From positions 1 to 64,000 of the forward strand of contig JAFYTP010000020.1 in NCBI GenBank assembly GCA_017558775.1: DNA of 64,000 nt, given 5' to 3'. This stretch comes from Bacteroidales bacterium. GTDB taxonomy: Bacteria > Bacteroidota > Bacteroidia > Bacteroidales > UBA932. Below the pieces are notes generated by a model. It was not told the origin of the DNA. It searched no databases and saw only the letters and a list, made by a program, of their open reading frames with translations. The translations under genes and the position numbers were made by a program. Of the stretch, positions 59,460 to 64,000 are shown in pieces; position 1 is the first letter of the stretch, and each line of letters begins with the position of its first letter.

Positions 59460-59483
59460 GGTGTATTAGTTTATTAGTACACC
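59460..59483. promoter_or_regulatory. Predicted GntR/YtrA operator
   Basis: GGTGTA (59460-59465) and TACACC (59478-59483) form a perfect dyad separated by 12 nt, with further partial symmetry inside. It lies directly downstream of the -7 box, over the expected transcription start. The half-sites resemble the AGTGTA half-site that I recall for Bacillus YtrA. Confidence 0.75.
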
Positions 59484-59484
59484 G

Positions 59485-59515
59485 CAAAGGTACAAACAAA
59501 AATCAAACTACCAAA
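59485..59515 (-). promoter_or_regulatory. Promoter of the ABC-GntR-DUF2807 operon
   Basis: On the minus strand TTTG (59515-59512), a 19-nt spacer and TACCTTTG (59492-59485) match the Bacteroidetes consensus exactly. The ATPase ATG is at 59451. Confidence 0.85.
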
Positions 59516-59555
59516 TTTTTTTTCACTTTTTTTTGAAATTGTTATGAACAGCGAC

Positions 59556-59582
59556 AAAAACGGGCCGCCCGAAGGCCGCCCG
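59556..59582 (-). terminator. Intrinsic terminator after thrC
   Basis: On the minus strand CGGGC and GCC pair with GGC and GCCCG around a TTCG loop (59582-59561), with one G-G mismatch, followed by five T (59560-59556). Confidence 0.8.
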
Positions 59583-59611
59583 AATTGATATATAATATGT
59601 TCATGCGCGCG

Positions 59612-60901
59612 TTATAGCGTCAGCAGATACTCCTTGAAGGAAACAAAATCCTTTGGAAGCGAGACGGCCTGCTTGGTGCCGTTCATGAACGCGGCCAGGC
59701 GCTCCGGGATGTCCACGGACGTGCCGATGATGCCTTCGACCGTGTCCTTGAACTTCGCGGGATGGGCGGTTTCACAGAAGAAACCCACTTCCCCGTGGCG
59801 CAGCCCCTCCTTCAGCGCGCGGTAGCCGCAAGCGCCGTGGGGATCCAGCAGATAGCCGGTGCGGGCGAAGCAGTCCTTGATGGTCGACGCAATCTGCTCG
59901 TCAGAGTATGTCGCTCCGGAAATATCCTTCCGGATGGCGTCCACGTCGTGTCCGTACAAATCCCAGATGCGGGCGAAGTTGCTCGGATCGCCGACATCCA
60001 TCGCGTTGGCGATAGTGCGGACGGACGGCCTGGGCCGATACTCCCCCGTGCCGAGGAACTCGTAGAACACGCTGTTCGCGTTGTTCGCGGCGATGAAGCG
60101 CTTGATGGGCAGGCCCATCCGATGCCCGAACAGCGCCGCGCAGATGTTGCCGAAATTGCCGCTGGGGACGCAGCAGACCACGTTATCGGCCTTCCCGAGC
60201 TTCTTCAGCTGCGCATACGCCCAGAAATAGTAGAACGCCTGTGGCAGGAAGCGCGCCACGTTGATGCTGTTGGCCGATGTCAACCGCAGGGCCCTGTTCA
60301 GTTCCTCGTCCATGAACGCCGCCTTCACCAGCGCCTGGCAGTCATCGAAGGTACCGTCGATCTCGAGGGCGGTGATGTTCTTGCCGAGGGTGGTGAACTG
60401 GCACTCCTGGATCGGGCTGACCTTGCCCTTGGGGTAGAGCACGTGCACGCGGATGCCATCGACACCCAGGAAACCGTTGGCCACGGCGCTGCCGGTGTCG
60501 CCGGAGGTGGCCACGAGCACATGGACCTCATCCTTTCCGACGAGGAAGTGCTGCAGCAGACGCGCCATGAAACGCGCGCCCACGTCCTTGAATGCGAGGG
60601 TAGGTCCATGGAAAAGTTCCAGCGCGTAGATGCCCGGCTCGACCTCGCGGACAGGGCAGTCGAAGGAGAGGGTTTCAGCGACGATCCGGTGGAGTTCCGC
60701 CGCGGGGACGTCCTCGCCGAAGAACGCGTCGGCCACCGCCTGGGCGACCTCCACGAAAGTTCCCATCGACTCAAAAAATGCCGCCGGAAGCTGCTGGATG
60801 CGCTCCGGCATATAGAGACCGCGGTCTTCCGCGAGGCCTTTGACGACGGCCTTCCGGAGGTCCGCTACCGGCGCCTTACCGTTGGTGCTGTAGTATCTCA
60901 T
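59612..60901 (-). CDS. thrC: Threonine synthase
   Basis: This 429-residue PLP enzyme converts O-phosphohomoserine to threonine. The PLP lysine is in FHGPTLAFKDVGARF, the phosphate-binding loop in VATSGDTGSAV, and VPSGNFGNICAALFG is the conserved C-terminal PLP segment. ATG 60901 gives MRYYSTNG, the usual ThrC start, and overlaps the thrB stop (ATGA). An intrinsic terminator follows. Confidence 0.96.
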   Translation of the reverse strand: MRYYSTNGKAPVADLRKAVVKGLAEDRGLYMPERIQQLPAAFFESMGTFVEVAQAVADAFFGEDVPAAELHRIVAETLSFDCPVREVEPGIYALELFHGPTLAFKDVGARFMARLLQHFLVGKDEVHVLVATSGDTGSAVANGFLGVDGIRVHVLYPKGKVSPIQECQFTTLGKNITALEIDGTFDDCQALVKAAFMDEELNRALRLTSANSINVARFLPQAFYYFWAYAQLKKLGKADNVVCCVPSGNFGNICAALFGHRMGLPIKRFIAANNANSVFYEFLGTGEYRPRPSVRTIANAMDVGDPSNFARIWDLYGHDVDAIRKDISGATYSDEQIASTIKDCFARTGYLLDPHGACGYRALKEGLRHGEVGFFCETAHPAKFKDTVEGIIGTSVDIPERLAAFMNGTKQAVSLPKDFVSFKEYLLTL

Positions 60902-61824
60902 TGCGCAAGGAGTTTTGCGCCCTTGTTCGTCACTTTCACGACGTATACGTCGCACTTGATGCCCTGGGACGTGAAGTGATGCCACATGATATCCGCAGCC
61001 TTATGGGCAATCTCCCGCTTGTGGGAAAGCGAGAACACGGAAGGGCCCGAACCCGAGATGTTCATCGCCAGGGAACCCGTCTGCAGGATCTTCTCCCGAA
61101 GCTCGTCGAACCCGGGAATGAACTGCTTGCGGTACGGCTCCGCGACCAGGTCCTTCATGGCGCGGCCGACCAGGCCGATGTTGCCGGAATACAGGCCGGC
61201 GACGAGGCCACCCACATTCCCCCACTGGCCGATGGCGGTATGCATTGGCACCTCCTTGGGGAGGATGCTCCGCGCCGCTTTCGTGGACACCACGATCTCC
61301 GGGTGCACCACCGCGCAGTAGAAATTGCCCGGAATCGGCAGCTGGATGATGTCCAGCGGCTCATATCCCCGGATGAGGATGATACCGCCCATCAGCGCCG
61401 GTGCCGCGTTGTCCGCGTGATATCCGCCGCTGGCGAGGTTCTCACCCTCCATCGCACAGATGACCATCTGCTCGTCGGAAAGCGGGCAGTCGAACAGCTC
61501 GTTCATGCCATAGGCCGCAGCCGCACTGGACGCCGCGCTGGATCCGATACCGGATCCCGGATAGATCTTCTGGCACACGACCACATCGATATGCGCGGAC
61601 AGCCCGGTCATCTCGAAAAACTTCCGAATGACCGGCGTAATCACGTTATCCTCGATGTTTTCCGGAAGCGGCACATCCGTCCGGTTCGTGATGGTGATTC
61701 CCTCTCCCTCCGTGGCGGTCATCTCCAGGATATCCCCCACCTCGTCCAAGGCCAAACCCATAATGTCAAACCCGCACCCCAGGTTTGCGATCGATGCAGG
61801 CGCAAAAACACGTACCTTCTTCAT
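60898..61824 (-). CDS. thrB: Homoserine kinase
   Basis: This 308-residue GHMP kinase phosphorylates homoserine. It has the N-terminal VFAPASIANLGCGFDIMG, the ATP-binding PGSGIGSSAASSAAAA, and a C-terminal GPSVFSLS segment. ATG 61824 is chosen over an upstream in-frame codon. It is coupled to thrC by a 4-nt overlap. No thrA (aspartokinase) gene is adjacent. Confidence 0.95.
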   Translation of the reverse strand: MKKVRVFAPASIANLGCGFDIMGLALDEVGDILEMTATEGEGITITNRTDVPLPENIEDNVITPVIRKFFEMTGLSAHIDVVVCQKIYPGSGIGSSAASSAAAAYGMNELFDCPLSDEQMVICAMEGENLASGGYHADNAAPALMGGIILIRGYEPLDIIQLPIPGNFYCAVVHPEIVVSTKAARSILPKEVPMHTAIGQWGNVGGLVAGLYSGNIGLVGRAMKDLVAEPYRKQFIPGFDELREKILQTGSLAMNISGSGPSVFSLSHKREIAHKAADIMWHHFTSQGIKCDVYVVKVTNKGAKLLAQ

Positions 61825-61846
61825 GAGCAATAAACTAACTGATTCG

Positions 61847-61854
61847 CAAATATA
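61847..61854 (-). promoter_or_regulatory. -7 box of thrB-thrC
   Basis: TATATTTG (minus) lies 22 nt before the thrB ATG and fits TAnnTTTG. The -33 region lacks TTTG. I see no threonine attenuator leader. Confidence 0.5.
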
Positions 61855-61910
61855 ACGAAAATATCCTAAGGTTGAGAGGTAAGTTCCACGAAAAAAGAAC
61901 GACCTGACAT

Positions 61911-61994
61911 TCGGAGGCCTCCGGCCGACCGGGGGTGTTTGAGGGGGCGGAGCCCCTTCAATGAGTGAAAGCGCCGAAGGCGCAGGTGCTTCAC
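61911..61994. repeat. Cluster of GC-rich palindromes between thrB and tRNA-Ala
   Basis: The stretch holds GGAGGCCTCC (61913-61922), GGGGC-GGA-GCCCC (61944-61956) and GCGCC-GAA-GGCGC (61971-61983), the last enclosed by GTGAAAGC and GCTTCAC. It has no coding sense. It looks like a REP/MITE-type remnant and resembles in style, but not in sequence, the element in ygiQ. Confidence 0.6.
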
Positions 61995-62027
61995 AAAAAA
62001 GGCATCGCCTCTGCGATGCCTTTTTTT
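61995..62027. terminator. Bidirectional terminator after tRNA-Ala
   Basis: GGCATCGC (62001-62008) and GCGATGCC (62013-62020) form a perfect 8-bp stem with a 4-nt loop, with A6 before and T7 after. It ends the tRNA transcript on the minus strand. Confidence 0.9.
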
Positions 62028-62028
62028 G

Positions 62029-62101
62029 TGGAGCATAGGGGATTCGAACCCCTGACCTATAGATTGCGAACCTATCGCTCTACCAACTGAGCTAATACCC
62101 C
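62029..62101 (-). tRNA. tRNA-Ala (anticodon CGC)
   Basis: The 73-nt cloverleaf is complete: acceptor GGGGTAT/ATGCTCC, D-arm GCTC...GAGC, anticodon stem ATAGG/TCTAT with loop TTCGCAA (anticodon CGC), and T-arm AGGGG-TTCGAAT-CCCCT. The acceptor has the G3-U70 pair that is the main identity element of alanine tRNAs. The discriminator is A, and CCA is not encoded (ACAA follows). Confidence 0.95.
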
Positions 62102-62120
62102 GTGGTCCCGTTTGGGATTG

Positions 62121-62128
62121 CAAAGGTA
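62121..62128 (-). promoter_or_regulatory. -7 box of the tRNA-Ala promoter
   Basis: TACCTTTG (minus) lies 20 nt before the tRNA 5' end. The 15-nt block TACCTTTGCAATCCC (62128-62114) is identical to that of the rRNA promoter at 321-307. The -33 TTTG is not at the standard distance. Confidence 0.65.
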
Positions 62129-62146
62129 GCAATATTTTTCAAATAA

Positions 62147-62692
62147 TCACCCTAGCGGATAAAAAATGTTGCGAGGGAGGTATTTTCCGGGCCAGCCGGT
62201 GTCGTAGACGTGGCGGATCTGGCGGGAACTGTGATTCAGATAGAAGTTGTAAATGGCGCGCTTGTGGAGGCGGGTGAAGTCCGCGGAGGTGAAGCCGCTA
62301 TGCAAAATCACAAACACCGTATAAAGCCCCAGGACGAAGGCGACGGCATTCTCGTACTCCCCTGCCGGCTTGGCTTTCTTGACGACGGGCTTGCGCTGGA
62401 CCTGCGCGAAGCCGAGGTCCGCGATGGCGTCGCAGAGGGCGGCCTCGTCGTCGCGCTGGTAAAGCGCGACAGTGTAGCGATGTCCGTTGCAGGATTCTGT
62501 CGATACCTCCTCGACAATGCGATCCACATACCCGTCAATGGGATCGGTAAACAGGGCAGCCGCTTCCGCAGGGTTGAAAAGCAGTCCCTTGGCGACGAGC
62601 GTGTCGTCGGCCTCCTTGGCCAACGGCATCTCGGCGTCGAGCTGACGCTTAAGGTCCTGAATGATGGATTCGTATGCCTGTTTTAGGTCCAT
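62147..62692 (-). CDS. Hypothetical protein
   Basis: This 181-residue protein is one I do not recognise. The first ~95 residues are mixed helix and strand (QAYESIIQDLKRQLDAEMP, then DRIVEEVSTESCNGHRYTVALY). The part from ~110 contains a hydrophobic stretch (NAVAFVLGLYTVFVILHSGF) too polar for a sure membrane helix, and a Tyr/Arg/His-rich end. It has its own -7 box and is followed by the tRNA gene in the same direction. Confidence 0.6.
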   Translation of the reverse strand: MDLKQAYESIIQDLKRQLDAEMPLAKEADDTLVAKGLLFNPAEAAALFTDPIDGYVDRIVEEVSTESCNGHRYTVALYQRDDEAALCDAIADLGFAQVQRKPVVKKAKPAGEYENAVAFVLGLYTVFVILHSGFTSADFTRLHKRAIYNFYLNHSSRQIRHVYDTGWPGKYLPRNIFYPLG

Positions 62693-62712
62693 TTTAGGTG
62701 TGGTAGATTGTT

Positions 62713-62720
62713 CAAAGATA
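62713..62720 (-). promoter_or_regulatory. -7 box for the hypothetical gene at 62147-62692
   Basis: TATCTTTG (minus) lies 20 nt before the ATG and fits TAnnTTTG. No good -33 element is visible. Confidence 0.45.
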
Positions 62721-62758
62721 CGAAAAAATCCTTATATTGCACTATCAACCGAAGTGAT

Positions 62759-63685
62759 ATGAAGATCGTATTCCTGGACGCCGCCACCATGGGCGACGCA
62801 TCGATGGCGGAGATCGCCGCCCTGGGCGAATTCGTCTGCTACCCCTCCTCCACGGCCGAAGAAGCCCGCCTCCGCGCGGCCGACGCCGACGTGGTCATAC
62901 TAAATAAAGTCCTCGTAAACAAGGCCTTTCTCGACGCCTGTCCGAAGGTCCGGCTCATCTGCGAAGCGGGCACGGGAATCAATAACATCGACACAAACCT
63001 CTGCGCCGAAAGGGGCGTCATCGTCCGGAACGTCGCCGGGTATTCCACCGAGTCCGTCGCGCAGATCGCCTGGATGCACATCCTCAACCTTGCCGGGCTC
63101 GCCTTCCACTACAACGCCTACGCGCGGGACGGCCGTTACAGCGCCGGCAGCATCCATGTCGATGCCGACCACCCCTTCACCGAAATCTACGGTAAGACCC
63201 TCGGCATCGTGGGCATGGGCGCCATTGGCAAGAAAGTCGCCGCCATCGGCACGGCCTTCGGCATGAAGGTCATCTACTACTCCACCACCGGCACCGGCCA
63301 CTGCAAGGACTACCCCTGCGTCAGCCTCGACGAACTGCTGGCTACTGCCGATGTCATCAGCATCCACGCTCCCTACAACGAGCGCACCGCCGGCCTCATC
63401 GACTATGCCGGCCTCTGCAAGATGAAACCCACGGCCTTCGTGGTGAACACCGGCCGCGGCGGCATCGCCGTGGAAGCCGACCTCGTCCGCGCCGTCGACG
63501 AAGGCCGCATCGCCGGCATCGGCATCGACGTCTACCAGAAAGAGCCCCTCACCCTCGACCACCCCTACCTCCACGCGAAGCACCCCGAACGCATCCTCCT
63601 CACCCCGCATATCGCCTGGTACTCCCGTGAGGCACGCGCCCGCCTCGCGCACGAGATGGCGGAGAATATCAAACGGGGTTGGTAA
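62759..63685 (+). CDS. D-2-hydroxyacid dehydrogenase (glycerate dehydrogenase-like)
   Basis: This 308-residue NAD-dependent dehydrogenase has the Rossmann motif GIVGMGAIGKKVAA and the catalytic set Arg (VVNTGRGG), Glu (DVYQKEP) and His (LTPHIAW). The N-terminal substrate domain has EAGTGINNID. The family includes hydroxypyruvate/glycerate, lactate and erythronate dehydrogenases; the short length and motifs fit glycerate dehydrogenase best, but the substrate is not certain. ATG 62759 is chosen because it gives MKIVFLDAATMGD; the frame upstream lacks coding character. Confidence 0.85.
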   Translation: MKIVFLDAATMGDASMAEIAALGEFVCYPSSTAEEARLRAADADVVILNKVLVNKAFLDACPKVRLICEAGTGINNIDTNLCAERGVIVRNVAGYSTESVAQIAWMHILNLAGLAFHYNAYARDGRYSAGSIHVDADHPFTEIYGKTLGIVGMGAIGKKVAAIGTAFGMKVIYYSTTGTGHCKDYPCVSLDELLATADVISIHAPYNERTAGLIDYAGLCKMKPTAFVVNTGRGGIAVEADLVRAVDEGRIAGIGIDVYQKEPLTLDHPYLHAKHPERILLTPHIAWYSREARARLAHEMAENIKRGW

Positions 63686-63700
63686 CTAATTGAGCACAAG

Positions 63701-63741
63701 CGAACTAGTTCGGCAGAGGTGCACCGTTTGGTGCACCTCTC
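63701..63741. repeat. Palindromes, first copy of the AGAGGTGCACC hairpin
   Basis: CGAACTAGTTCG (63701-63712) is a perfect 12-bp palindrome. Next to it, AGAGGTGCACC-GTTT-GGTGCACCTCT (63715-63740) forms an 11-bp perfect stem. There is no T run. Confidence 0.85.
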
Positions 63742-63778
63742 TACTATCAACGAACTGATAACCAGCAAATTAAACGAA

Positions 63779-63806
63779 CAGAGGTGCACCAAACGGTGCA
63801 CCTCTG
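63779..63806. repeat. Second, inverted copy of the AGAGGTGCACC hairpin
   Basis: The 12-bp stem CAGAGGTGCACC with GGTGCACCTCTG around an AAAC loop is the reverse complement of the copy at 63714-63740. The two copies, 38 nt apart, can pair internally or with each other. They lie between two convergent genes. Confidence 0.85.
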
Positions 63807-63834
63807 CAATATCAAGTAGCTATGCTATAAGCAA

Positions 63835-64000
63835 TTAGGCACCCAGGCGCTTCTCCAGGCGCTCGCGGATCGCGGCGAGGAACTCGGCGGAGGTGAGGGC
63901 CTTGGGGGTGATGCCTTCCATGAGGTTCACCAGGTCCTTGGTGACCAGGCCTTCGTTGAGGGTGTCGAAGCAGGCGGCTTCGAGCTGGTTGGCGTAGTTC
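63835..64000 (-). CDS. icd: NADP-dependent isocitrate dehydrogenase, C-terminal end (partial)
   Basis: Only the last 54 codons are in the window; the gene enters from the right edge. The tail reads NYANQLEAACFDTLNEGLVT, then KDLVNLMEGITPKALTSAEF, and ends EKRLGA. The spacing of EAACxDTxxxGxxTKDL and the closing ExFLxxIRxxL matches the eukaryote-type NADP isocitrate dehydrogenases found in Bacteroidales. It converges with the hydroxyacid dehydrogenase gene across the palindrome cluster. Confidence 0.75.
   Translation of the reverse strand, partial: NYANQLEAACFDTLNEGLVTKDLVNLMEGITPKALTSAEFLAAIRERLEKRLGA

Noticed and set aside
61866..62132. Minus-strand 88-codon open frame
   Set aside because: It reads through tRNA-Ala, its terminator and the palindrome cluster, so it is not coding.
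63714..63806. Two-repeat CRISPR-like array
   Set aside because: The two units are inverted relative to each other and are self-complementary hairpins, not direct repeats with spacers.

Overview
The window is a high-GC (roughly 58-60% by eye) chromosomal segment from a member of the Bacteroidales. The evidence is the Bacteroidales-like 5' end of a 16S rRNA gene at the left edge, many promoters with the Bacteroidetes -7/-33 pattern (TTTG, about 19 nt, TAnnTTTG), a SusC/SusD pair, and lineage-typical families (DUF5606, DUF3276/PUR, DUF4251, DUF2807, YbbR-like). Genus cannot be assigned from sequence reading alone. I saw no insertion sequences, phage genes or CRISPR arrays.

Layout. 1-411: 5' end of a 16S rRNA gene (minus), its leader and a consensus promoter. 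412-1803: a two-part family 2 glycosyltransferase. 1881-6106: a tightly overlapping purC-purB-purA-glycosyltransferase operon ending in a bidirectional terminator. 6156-30574: a large minus-strand polysaccharide utilization locus (PUL). In transcription order it encodes a GH78 rhamnosidase, a GDPD-like/alkaline phosphatase fusion, a GH63-like glycosidase, an EEP/GDPD fusion, SusC, SusD, (terminator, then a promoter with a perfect dyad), a PA14-bearing phosphatase/phosphodiesterase, a lectin-tagged GH2, a GH27, Tex and a GH97. 30651-32755: a ClC protein and a small acidic protein. 32789-40253: a housekeeping run nusB-yajC-ybbR-coaE-DUF5606-rimO-lipoprotein-ygiQ, with a palindromic repeat inserted in frame inside ygiQ. 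40341-43668: a PUR-domain protein, then a nucleoside salvage operon (MtaD-like deaminase and two tandem purine nucleoside phosphorylases). 43765-50321: a coiled-coil gene, zapA, 6S RNA, rny, dsbD and a CPA2 antiporter. 50326-56149 (minus): an esterase-like gene with an unusual nucleophile elbow, a 5'-nucleotidase, a DUF4251 lipoprotein, ffh and aqpZ. 56252-59451: an AraC-type protein and a YtrA-type GntR/ABC/DUF2807 operon with a visible operator. 59612-62128: thrB-thrC and tRNA-Ala(CGC). 62147-64000: a hypothetical gene, a D-2-hydroxyacid dehydrogenase, a cluster of palindromes and the 3' end of an NADP-type isocitrate dehydrogenase gene.

The most interesting unit is the PUL. Besides galactose-, rhamnose- and glucose/mannose-type glycosidases it encodes three exported proteins that together carry two GDPD-type domains, one EEP domain and two alkaline-phosphatase-superfamily domains. 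This suggests it dismantles a phosphodiester-decorated glycan, such as a glycerophosphate-substituted rhamnose/galactose polysaccharide of a Gram-positive cell wall or capsule. That is an inference from domain content. Other notable points are two PNP paralogues that differ at the residue known to set 6-oxo versus 6-amino purine specificity in human PNP, an identical 15-nt promoter/start block in front of both the 16S rRNA and tRNA-Ala genes, and a predicted autoregulatory GntR operator.
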